6,638 nucleotides of DNA from Clostridiales bacterium (GTDB lineage Bacteria; Bacillota; Clostridia; Lachnospirales; Lachnospiraceae), in assembly GCA_021203285.1 (NCBI GenBank), contig JAJQBM010000065.1, forward strand, positions 1 through 6,638. Direction: 5' to 3'. Of this stretch, positions 1-5,487 are shown piece by piece; position 1 is the stretch's first letter; each line of letters starts with the position of its first letter. The translations under genes and the position numbers were made by a program. The notes under the pieces are model-generated. The model was not told the DNA's origin, made no database searches, and saw nothing but the letters and a program-made list of their open reading frames with translations.

Positions 1-107
1 GCCTCCACATCCTGCGTCTTCGTATTCGTCATAGACTGAATCGCGATGGGATGATTCCCGCCGATGGTCACATCCCCGATCGCGATCTCTCTCGTTTTCA
101 TTCTCAT
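1..107 (-). CDS. ispG: 4-hydroxy-3-methylbut-2-enyl diphosphate synthase, N-terminal fragment
   Basis: Only the first 35 codons are in the window; the gene continues past base 1. The start reads [17 protein letters not shown] and goes on to [16 protein letters not shown]. The basic start, the V-x-IGG segment and the QSMTNT-x-T-x-D-V motif are the N-terminal hallmark of IspG (GcpE). Family knowledge: IspG is a [4Fe-4S] enzyme that reductively converts methylerythritol cyclodiphosphate to HMBPP in the MEP isoprenoid pathway. The cluster-binding cysteines lie in the C-terminal part, which is not visible here. The gene follows rseP after 23 bases, as expected in the Clostridia cluster. Two in-frame ATGs (107-105 and 101-99) are possible starts; I chose the first because it is closer to the only good purine-rich site at 121-127, although that spacing is long. 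Confidence 0.93.
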   Translation of the reverse strand, partial: MRMKTREIAIGDVTIGGNHPIAIQSMTNTKTQDVE

Positions 108-120
108 ATCTGACTTATTT

Positions 121-127
121 CTCCCCC
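121..127 (-). promoter_or_regulatory. Candidate ribosome binding site of ispG, unusually far from the start
   Basis: The transcript reads GGGGGAG three bases after the rseP stop codon. It lies 13 bases before the first ispG ATG and 19 before the second, against the usual 5 to 9. It is the only good Shine-Dalgarno-like stretch in the 23-base gap, so ispG translation may rely partly on coupling to rseP. That coupling is inference. Confidence 0.45.
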
Positions 128-130
128 TGA

Positions 131-1171
131 TTACAGAAAAATTTTCCTCACATCATTAAACATTACAAAAATCATCAGCGCAAACAGGCACATCAGACCG
201 ATAAAATGCACCATGCCCTCCTTGTCCTCGCTGATCCGCTTCCTTCGTATCACCTCTATAAAGAGGAATACCAGCCTGCCGCCGTCCAGCGCAGGAAGCG
301 GAAGCAGATTTATAACGCCCAGATTGGCGGACAGAAGAATACCGATATTCAGCATATTCAGGAAGACATAGAAATACCCGTCTGCCAGGCTCTCCTCATA
401 AGTATCTCCGATCGTCTTCACGATGCCGACCGGCCCGGAGAGATCGTTCACCGTGACCTGACCGGTGACAAGCATTTCCAGGCTCTTAAAGGTATACTGA
501 ATCCAATACTTGACATCGTACACCCCATACACCAATGTTTTCGCTGGTCCCACTCTGGTATAGACTCCCTCAGAATAAATACCATAGAGATAACGGCCGC
601 TCTCCTCGTCGTATGTCGGCGTCAGCGTCGCAGTCAGCGTCGCTCCGTCACGGACAAACGTTACCTCCACGGTTTTCCCCTCGTGAAAGAGAGAATACAT
701 ACTGACTTCTTTATAAAAGTGAATATTCTTGCTGCCCAGCTTCACAATCTCATCCCCGGACTGCAATCCGGCCTCCGCCGCGGAATAACCCTCCATGACA
801 TCGCCGACCACCGGCTTCATCACGCCCAGACTGGCAATGATAATCATTGAAAACGCCAGCGCCATAATAAAGTTAAAGATCGGACCGGCTGCGACCACAC
901 TGATCCTCGCCCAAACTGACTTCTTCTGGAACGAGCGCTCATCGTCACTCTCAGAATCCTCGCCCTCCATCATGCAGGCGCCGCCGAATGGCAGCAGCTT
1001 GATGGAATACTTTGTCTCACCTTTTGCAAAACTGATGAGTGTCGGGCCGAAGCCGAGACAGAATTCGTCCACGCGGATGTTGTTCGCCTTCGCGAGAAGG
1101 AAATGCCCCAGCTCATGAAAGAGAATGATAATGCTGAACAGTACTATAGCTACGATATATTTTACGATCAA
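131..1171 (-). CDS. rseP: RseP/RasP-type site-2 intramembrane zinc metalloprotease
   Basis: With a TTG start at 1171 the protein has 346 residues, normal for Firmicutes RasP/YluC. The first membrane helix carries the zinc-binding FHELGH motif (HExxH at residues 19-23). A hydrophobic segment with the conserved AAGP-x-x-N pattern follows near residues 94-115, then one PDZ domain at about 120-186 (GLQSGDEIV). The second active-site motif, [13 protein letters not shown], supplies the third zinc ligand, Asp296, in the LDGG at 295-298. A last membrane helix lies near the C terminus. The family cuts membrane-anchored regulators such as anti-sigma factors, and can clear signal-peptide remnants, within the bilayer. 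A longer frame opens with ATG at 1243, but it would overlap the end of dxr by 38 bases, lacks a suitable site and adds a basic, non-membrane extension. Nothing in the sequence shows the substrate. Confidence 0.96.
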   Translation of the reverse strand: MIVKYIVAIVLFSIIILFHELGHFLLAKANNIRVDEFCLGFGPTLISFAKGETKYSIKLLPFGGACMMEGEDSESDDERSFQKKSVWARISVVAAGPIFNFIMALAFSMIIIASLGVMKPVVGDVMEGYSAAEAGLQSGDEIVKLGSKNIHFYKEVSMYSLFHEGKTVEVTFVRDGATLTATLTPTYDEESGRYLYGIYSEGVYTRVGPAKTLVYGVYDVKYWIQYTFKSLEMLVTGQVTVNDLSGPVGIVKTIGDTYEESLADGYFYVFLNMLNIGILLSANLGVINLLPLPALDGGRLVFLFIEVIRRKRISEDKEGMVHFIGLMCLFALMIFVMFNDVRKIFL

Positions 1172-1177
1172 AATATG

Positions 1178-1185
1178 TCCTTTCT
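1178..1185 (-). promoter_or_regulatory. Ribosome binding site that fixes the rseP TTG start
   Basis: The transcript reads AGAAAGGA, then six bases, then TTG, all within the 34-base gap after dxr. This places the start at 1171 rather than at the ATG at 1243. The protein then begins directly at the basic residue and first membrane helix, as in other members of the family. Confidence 0.75.
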
Positions 1186-1205
1186 CTCCCCTTACAAAAG
1201 TTACC

Positions 1206-2405
1206 TTACGAATATGTCGACGACACTTTTGCATCCATGCCAAGACTTCTATCTATTCTTTTGTAAACACCTTGCTCGGTTGCAAGTATATCTGCGAGAT
1301 TCGGATTCCCTATATATTCTGCGGCCGCCATCGACTCCCCGATCAGTTCCGCGATCTCAAGGAAACGGATTCTCCGATTCAGGAAGAGAGCGACAGCCTT
1401 TTCATTCGCCGCATTGAAGACAGTCGGCATATTTCCGCCCCGCCGCATGGCTTCCAACGCAAGTCTGAGTCCACAAAAGGTCTCCATATCCGGCTTCTCA
1501 AATGTCAGCGTGGACAGGCTGTAAAAGTCCAGCCGCTCTTCATTGAGATATTTCCGTTTCGGGTAATACAGCGCATACTGGATCGGCAGCCGCATATCCG
1601 GCGTGCCGAGCTGCGCGATCACCGCGCCATCCACATACTGCACCATGGAGTGAATCACGCTCTGCGGATGGACGACCACTTGAATCTGATCCAGATCCAC
1701 ACCGAACAGCCACTTTGCCTCCATAACCTCCAGACCCTTGTTTACCATCGTCGCGGAGTCCACAGTGATTTTTCTTCCCATCGACCAGTTCGGATGGTGA
1801 AGAGCGTCCTCCAGTGTCACATGCTCCAGATCTTCCCGCTTTTTCCCGCGGAACGGACCGCCGGAAGCGGTGAGGAGGATTTTGCCTATCGCATTGCCGT
1901 GTGCACGCTCCCCATGCCACGACTGAAAGATCGCGGAGTGCTCGCTGTCCACCGGCAATATTTTTACGCCGTATTCCTCCGCCATGGGCATGATCAGATG
2001 TCCGGCCGTGACGAGCGTCTCCTTATTTGCAAGCGCGATATCCTTGCCCGCTTTGATCGCCGCCATGGTGGGACGGATCCCCATGATGCCGACCACTGCC
2101 GTCACCAGAATATCCGACTCCTCCTGCTCTGCGACAGCCAGCAGTCCTTCCATTCCATACGTTATTTCAATATTCAGATCCGCGGTTCTTACCCGCAGCT
2201 CCCGCGCTTACTCCTCCGTCGCAACGGAGACCAGCGACGGGCAAAATTCTCTTATCTGCTTTTCCAGCAGATCGGTATTATTTCCCGCCGAGAGCGCACT
2301 CACCCGAAAATCTTCCCTGTGCTGACGGATGACATCCAGCGTCTGTGTCCCGATGGATCCCGTCGAGCCGAGAATGGCGATTGTTTTTATACATCCCGTT
2401 TCCAT
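1206..2405 (-). pseudogene. dxr: 1-deoxy-D-xylulose 5-phosphate reductoisomerase, interrupted by an in-frame TAA
   Basis: Dxr makes the first committed step of the MEP pathway: NADPH-dependent rearrangement and reduction of DXP to 2-C-methyl-D-erythritol 4-phosphate in the cytoplasm. The frame is 399 sense-length codons plus a stop, a normal family length. The start is ATG 2405 with AGAGGA six bases upstream. The NADPH-binding GSTGSIG lies at residues 13-19. Codon 66 is TAA, after which the same frame resumes without shift at ARELRVRTADLN. All later landmarks are present: LANKETLV (125-132), PVDSEH with metal ligands Asp153 and Glu155, the flexible-loop HPNWSMGRKI (204-213), NKGLE with Glu226, and HPQSVIHSM (246-254). 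Read literally, the product is a 65-residue fragment cut inside the NADPH domain. The intact remainder suggests a sequence error, a very recent mutation or suppression, so 'pseudogene' describes the sequence as given and does not prove loss of function. Confidence 0.9.
2208..2210 (-). other. Premature in-frame TAA codon in dxr (codon 66)
   Basis: The local reading is GTT GCG ACG GAG GAG TAA GCG CGG GAG CTG. One base change at the first position from AAA (Lys), GAA (Glu) or CAA (Gln) gives TAA, and a charged or polar residue fits this helical, charged stretch. No frameshift is involved. TAA is also the genuine stop of pyrH, frr, uppS, rseP and dxr itself, so a reassigned TAA code is ruled out here. 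Confidence 0.95.
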
Positions 2406-2430
2406 GTTTTATCCTCTCGCAGTTTTATCT

Positions 2431-3243
2431 TCAGATCTGAACCATCGGGATCAGGTACAGCGACAGATAGTAAATGATCGGCGCCGTAAAGATCACGCTG
2501 TCGAACCGATCCAACATCCCGCCGTGTCCGGGGATCAGCTTCCCGTAATCCTTGATCTCATAATTCCGCTTGATTGCAGAGGCCGCCAGATCGCCTACCA
2601 TGGAGATCAGCGCACCCGCAGCGCAGATTGCCCCCATCATCATGATATACGGTACATCCGCGTCCATAGAACTCCGAAATATAAATCCGTAGATCAGAGT
2701 CAGTACAAATGCGCCGGCCACACCGCCGACGGCTCCCTCCACGGATTTTTTCGGACTTAATACAGGCGACATCTTGTGTTTTCCGAAAAGCATCCCGAAG
2801 CAGTAAGCGGAAGTATCGCAGCCCCATGAGCAGAGGAAAATCAGCCAGACCAGATAGACGCCTCCGACCAGCGACCGGGTCAGGTAAATGCAGGAAAGCA
2901 TCACCGCAACGTAAAAGAACCCGAAAAATGTGCCGAACACCTGCGATGCGTGAAAGCGCGGATATCCGAAAACGAAAATACACATACACACGATGAGGAA
3001 GCCCATGATCAGCACCATCATATCCGGCAGGAAATCAAACGCCAGATTCAGGAAATAAAGCACCGCCGCGATATATCCGGCAATTCCGATGGTTTTCTCC
3101 ACTTTCAGCACACGGTAAAGCTCATACATACCGATCAGGGAAATGATTCCAAGCACGGTCAGCAGAAGATATCCGCCGTGTATAATAAACAGTAATGCCA
3201 GTATGACAAGCACCACGCCGCTTGCCAGTCTCGCCTTAAACAT
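2431..3243 (-). CDS. cdsA: Phosphatidate cytidylyltransferase (CDP-diglyceride synthase)
   Basis: CdsA joins CTP and phosphatidic acid to CDP-diacylglycerol, the precursor of phosphatidylglycerol, cardiolipin and other phospholipids, in the cytoplasmic membrane. The 270-residue protein is mostly hydrophobic, with roughly seven to eight predicted membrane segments starting at residues 7-22. The full family signature is present at 222-249: SAIKRNYEIKDYG followed by PGHGGMLDRFDS, whose Asp and Lys residues bind metal and substrate. The conserved DTSAYCFG (143-150) and SPKKSVEG (163-170) segments also match. The ATG at 3243 lies inside the last codons of uppS, an 8-base overlap. AAAGGA stands eight bases before it, so translation is probably coupled to uppS. 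It stops with TGA 25 bases before dxr. Nothing in the gene looks damaged. Confidence 0.97.
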   Translation of the reverse strand: MFKARLASGVVLVILALLFIIHGGYLLLTVLGIISLIGMYELYRVLKVEKTIGIAGYIAAVLYFLNLAFDFLPDMMVLIMGFLIVCMCIFVFGYPRFHASQVFGTFFGFFYVAVMLSCIYLTRSLVGGVYLVWLIFLCSWGCDTSAYCFGMLFGKHKMSPVLSPKKSVEGAVGGVAGAFVLTLIYGFIFRSSMDADVPYIMMMGAICAAGALISMVGDLAASAIKRNYEIKDYGKLIPGHGGMLDRFDSVIFTAPIIYYLSLYLIPMVQI

Positions 3244-3970
3244 AATCTCCGTCCTTTCGCACCTTACCGTATCGCCGATCCCGCATCGTGTATGCTTCGA
3301 TGGCCTTCACCAGCTCTGCCCGGTTAAAATCCGGCCAAGCCGTATCCGTAAAATAAAACTCGCTGTAGGCATGCTGCCACATGAGATAATTTGACAGCCG
3401 CAGCTCCCCGCTCGTGCGGATCATCAGATCCGGATCCGGGATATCCGCCGTGTCAAGATAGGAGCCGAACCGCGCCTCGTCGATATCGTCAACTGAAAGC
3501 GTTCCGTCCTGACAGTCCGCAATCATCCGCTTCATCGCGCGGATCATCTCGTCCCTGCTCCCGTAATTGATCGCAATCTGCAGATTAAATCCGGTAAATG
3601 TGCGCGTATCTTCCTCTAGAGCCCGTATTTTTTCCTGCAAATCCGGCGCAAGCGCAGATTTGTCACCGATGATGCGAACCCGCATGTTGTTCTTCATGGC
3701 CTCATCATAGCAGATTTGCAGATACTTTCCGAACAACAGCATCAATGTCTTCACTTCCAGATCCGGACGGTTCCAGTTCTCCGTGGAAAAAGCGTAGATT
3801 GTCATATATTTGATTCCGAGATCATCCGCGTCCCGGCAGATGTCCATCACGACCTCCGCGCCCCTTTTGTGTCCGAATGTCCGCGGCTTTCCCTGCCGCT
3901 TCGCCCAACGCCCGTTTCCATCCATAATAATCGAGACATGTGTCGGAATCTTTAAATCTTCCAAATTCAT
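3236..3970 (-). CDS. uppS: Isoprenyl transferase, probably undecaprenyl diphosphate synthase
   Basis: UppS adds isopentenyl diphosphate units in cis configuration to farnesyl diphosphate, giving the C55 carrier used for peptidoglycan and other surface polymers. The 244-residue protein has the family landmarks in order: MDGNGRWAKRQG (16-27, catalytic Asp17), GHKRGAE (33-39), TIYAFSTENWNRP (57-69), INYGSRDEM (134-142), DLMIRTSGELRLSN (181-194, diphosphate-binding arginines) and YSEFYFTDTAWPDF (202-215, with the metal-binding glutamate). The start is ATG 3970, because GGAGGAG lies eight bases before it; an upstream start at 4006 would place this site inside the gene. C55 product length is inferred from the single-copy context in the operon. 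The substrate route begins with dxr and ispG in the same cluster. Confidence 0.97.
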   Translation of the reverse strand: MNLEDLKIPTHVSIIMDGNGRWAKRQGKPRTFGHKRGAEVVMDICRDADDLGIKYMTIYAFSTENWNRPDLEVKTLMLLFGKYLQICYDEAMKNNMRVRIIGDKSALAPDLQEKIRALEEDTRTFTGFNLQIAINYGSRDEMIRAMKRMIADCQDGTLSVDDIDEARFGSYLDTADIPDPDLMIRTSGELRLSNYLMWQHAYSEFYFTDTAWPDFNRAELVKAIEAYTMRDRRYGKVRKDGDYV

Positions 3971-3978
3971 TTTGGTTA

Positions 3979-3985
3979 CTCCTCC
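3979..3985 (-). promoter_or_regulatory. Ribosome binding site of uppS
   Basis: The transcript reads GGAGGAG, eight bases before ATG 3970. It is a near-perfect Shine-Dalgarno sequence, fixes the uppS start, and sits just 10 bases after the hairpin at 3996-4023. The seven bases CCGGAGG occur both here and across the loop of that hairpin. Confidence 0.8.
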
Positions 3986-3995
3986 GGCAAATAAG

Positions 3996-4023
3996 GGAAA
4001 ATCCACCCTCCGGTGGATTTTCC
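3996..4023 (-). repeat. Perfect 12-bp inverted repeat (hairpin) between frr and uppS
   Basis: On the transcript the arms are GGAAAATCCACC and GGTGGATTTTCC around a four-base loop GGAG, with no mismatch. It starts 21 bases after the frr stop and ends 10 bases before the uppS ribosome binding site. It is followed by CTTATTTGCC rather than a run of U, so it is not a textbook intrinsic terminator. It may be a partial terminator, an RNA processing or stability element, or a modulator of uppS translation. The structure is seen; the role is inference. Confidence 0.7.
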
Positions 4024-4044
4024 TGTACGATCGCGTGAGATCTG

Positions 4045-4599
4045 TTACACGGTCATGATCTCTTTTGCCTTTTCTTCCACCGCCTCATCGATGATCGCGA
4101 TGTATTTGTCCGTCAGCTTCTGGATCTCTGCCTGCAGGTCCTTGATTCTATCCTCGGAGATGCCCTCTGCCTTGCCCTGCTTCTTCACGGCGTCATTACC
4201 GTCCCGGCGAATATTGCGAACCGCAACCTTGGCGCCCTCGCCCTTCTTCCGCACATCCTTCGACAGCGCTTTCCGGCGTTCCTCCGTCAGCTCCGGGAAC
4301 ATCAGGCGGATTGCCTTTCCGTCGTTCGTCGGATTCAGTCCGAGATCCGATGTCAGGATTGCCTTCTCAATGGTCTTTACCATGGAAGCCTCCCACGGCT
4401 GAATCAAAATCATCCGCGGCTCCGGAACCGAAACATTCGCTACCTGCTGGATCGGCATCGGGGAACCGTAATAGTCCACGCGAAGCTGATCCAGAACGTG
4501 CGGGTTCGCACGGCCCGCGCGGATGGAACCGAACTCGGTCAGCAGACTCTGATAGGATTTCTGCATCTTATCGTCATAGGGTTTGATTTTCTCGTTCAT
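4045..4599 (-). CDS. frr: Ribosome recycling factor
   Basis: RRF works with EF-G after termination to split the 70S post-termination complex in the cytoplasm. The protein has 184 residues, almost exactly the family size. Characteristic stretches are SIRAGRANP (25-33), VDYYGSPMPIQQ (41-52), ILIQPWE (64-70), LGLNPTNDGKAIRL (86-99), the LTEERRK start of the long helix (104-110) and VRNIRRD (127-133). It fits the usual L shape: a three-helix bundle from the two ends, with a beta domain inserted between about residues 30 and 104. The start is ATG 4599 with GGAGG eight bases upstream; a GTG in frame at 4617 would swallow that site. It lies 36 bases after pyrH, the near-universal bacterial pairing. 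No anomalies are seen. Confidence 0.98.
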   Translation of the reverse strand: MNEKIKPYDDKMQKSYQSLLTEFGSIRAGRANPHVLDQLRVDYYGSPMPIQQVANVSVPEPRMILIQPWEASMVKTIEKAILTSDLGLNPTNDGKAIRLMFPELTEERRKALSKDVRKKGEGAKVAVRNIRRDGNDAVKKQGKAEGISEDRIKDLQAEIQKLTDKYIAIIDEAVEEKAKEIMTV

Positions 4600-4607
4600 C
4601 TTGTAAA

Positions 4608-4612
4608 CCTCC
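4608..4612 (-). promoter_or_regulatory. Ribosome binding site of frr
   Basis: GGAGG on the transcript lies eight bases before ATG 4599 and decides this start over the in-frame GTG at 4617. Confidence 0.8.
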
Positions 4613-4635
4613 GTCACAATATTGTATATCTCATT

Positions 4636-5331
4636 TTAAACCGTCACTTTTGTCCCGTTAAACTCTCCCGTCAGCGCCTTTACAATGCTGTTCTCCTCAT
4701 TCAGTGCGAAAACATACATCGGCATATGGTTCTCCATGCAGAGGATGGAGGCTGCCAGATCTACGACCTCCAGCTTCCGGCTGATGACCTCCTGAATGGA
4801 AATCTCGTCGAACCGTACAGCCTCCGGATTCTGCTTCGGATCGCTATCATAGACACCGTCAATCGACTTCGCCAGCAGTATGCCGTCCGCCTCGATCTCA
4901 ACCGCCCTGAGAACGGTCGCCGTGTCCGTGGAAAAATAGGGATGTCCCATACCGCCCGCAAAAAACGCAACCATATTCCGTGCAAAATACTTGTTCGCCC
5001 GATCCTTTGAGAACAGCTTGGTAAAGGAGCCGCACTCAAACGGCGTGAGGATATTCGTCATCATACCGACCGACCGGAACATCTCCGACACATAAATGCA
5101 ATTCATAATCGTCGCCAGCATCCCGATCTGATCCGCTTTCGTGCGGTCAATGTTCTCACTGGTGCGTCCCCGCCAGAAATTCCCTCCGCCGATGACAACG
5201 CCAACCTGAATGCCCTGATCCACAAGTTGTTTGACCTGGCCGGCGACCATAAGCACCGTCTCATCATCAAAGCCGGTCTTGTTTTTGCCCGCCAGCGCTT
5301 CTCCACTTAGTTTAAGTAACACTCGTTTCAT
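4636..5331 (-). CDS. pyrH: UMP kinase (uridylate kinase)
   Basis: PyrH phosphorylates UMP to UDP with ATP, feeding UTP, CTP and UDP-sugar synthesis, including the UDP-linked cell wall precursors. The 231 residues are normal for this hexameric amino-acid-kinase-fold family. Visible landmarks are RVLLKLSGEAL (3-13, nucleotide site), VVIGGGNFWRG (45-55), the DQIGMLAT segment (67-74), GGMGHPYFSTDTAT (126-139, equivalent to the usual GTGNPFFTTD) and LLAKSIDGVYDSDP (152-165). The start is ATG 5331: AAGGAG lies seven bases upstream and the protein then opens directly with the kinase motif. An in-frame ATG at 5418 would add 29 residues without homology and bury this site. In other bacteria the enzyme is activated by GTP and inhibited by UTP; nothing here shows transcriptional control by pyrimidines. 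Confidence 0.98.
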   Translation of the reverse strand: MKRVLLKLSGEALAGKNKTGFDDETVLMVAGQVKQLVDQGIQVGVVIGGGNFWRGRTSENIDRTKADQIGMLATIMNCIYVSEMFRSVGMMTNILTPFECGSFTKLFSKDRANKYFARNMVAFFAGGMGHPYFSTDTATVLRAVEIEADGILLAKSIDGVYDSDPKQNPEAVRFDEISIQEVISRKLEVVDLAASILCMENHMPMYVFALNEENSIVKALTGEFNGTKVTV

Positions 5332-5338
5332 AAGGATA

Positions 5339-5344
5339 CTCCTT
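5339..5344 (-). promoter_or_regulatory. Ribosome binding site of pyrH
   Basis: AAGGAG on the transcript lies seven bases before ATG 5331. It decides this start over the in-frame ATG at 5418. Confidence 0.8.
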
Positions 5345-5429
5345 CCGTTGTTTTCGCAATGTCTGAAAAAACAGTCTGCCTGCAGCCGTTTTTCCTTCCA
5401 TTTTTTCACACGGCTCATTGCCTGCGCTC

Positions 5430-5438
5430 ATGATAACA
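5430..5438 (-). promoter_or_regulatory. Candidate extended -10 promoter for pyrH and the downstream genes
   Basis: In the 156-base gap after murE the transcript-sense strand reads TGTTATCAT: a TG, one base, then TATCAT, five of six bases of the sigma-A -10 box TATAAT. A clear -35 box at 16-18 bases is not visible, as expected for extended -10 promoters. A start point near 5420 would give a leader of roughly 90 bases before pyrH. The rest of the gap (5332-5429 and 5439-5487) is AT-rich in parts and shows nothing else I can name. This is a motif reading only. Confidence 0.35.
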
Positions 5439-5487
5439 CAAACAGATGAAAAAACCTAGACCCAAATTGAGATCCATCATAACGGTT

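Noticed and set aside
2154..2207. Recoding of the dxr stop as selenocysteine or pyrrolysine
   Set aside because: The codon is TAA, not TGA or TAG. Dxr has no known need for either residue, and no stem-loop of the required kind is evident just downstream.
1125..2477. A 450-codon open frame on the plus strand spanning dxr and the start of rseP
   Set aside because: It is antisense to clear genes, its translation is rich in Arg, His and Ser with no recognisable domain, and it has no ribosome binding site. It arises from the codon bias of the opposite strand.
2431..2477. Possible second disruption at the cdsA-dxr junction, considered because dxr is interrupted
   Set aside because: cdsA ends normally with TGA, a good AGAGGA site precedes dxr, and the frame is intact on both sides. 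The only lesion is the TAA at 2208-2210.
4616..4625. The ten-base palindrome ACAATATTGT and a TACAAT -10-like box in the pyrH-frr gap
   Set aside because: The palindrome is short and AT-rich, the -35 match is poor with 15-base spacing, and pyrH-frr co-transcription explains the gap.
5312..5431. A 39-codon minus-strand frame starting with ATG inside the pyrH leader and ending inside pyrH, a possible leader peptide
   Set aside because: It has no ribosome binding site, its ATG overlaps the candidate -10 box so it would precede the predicted transcript start, and it shows no run of regulatory codons.
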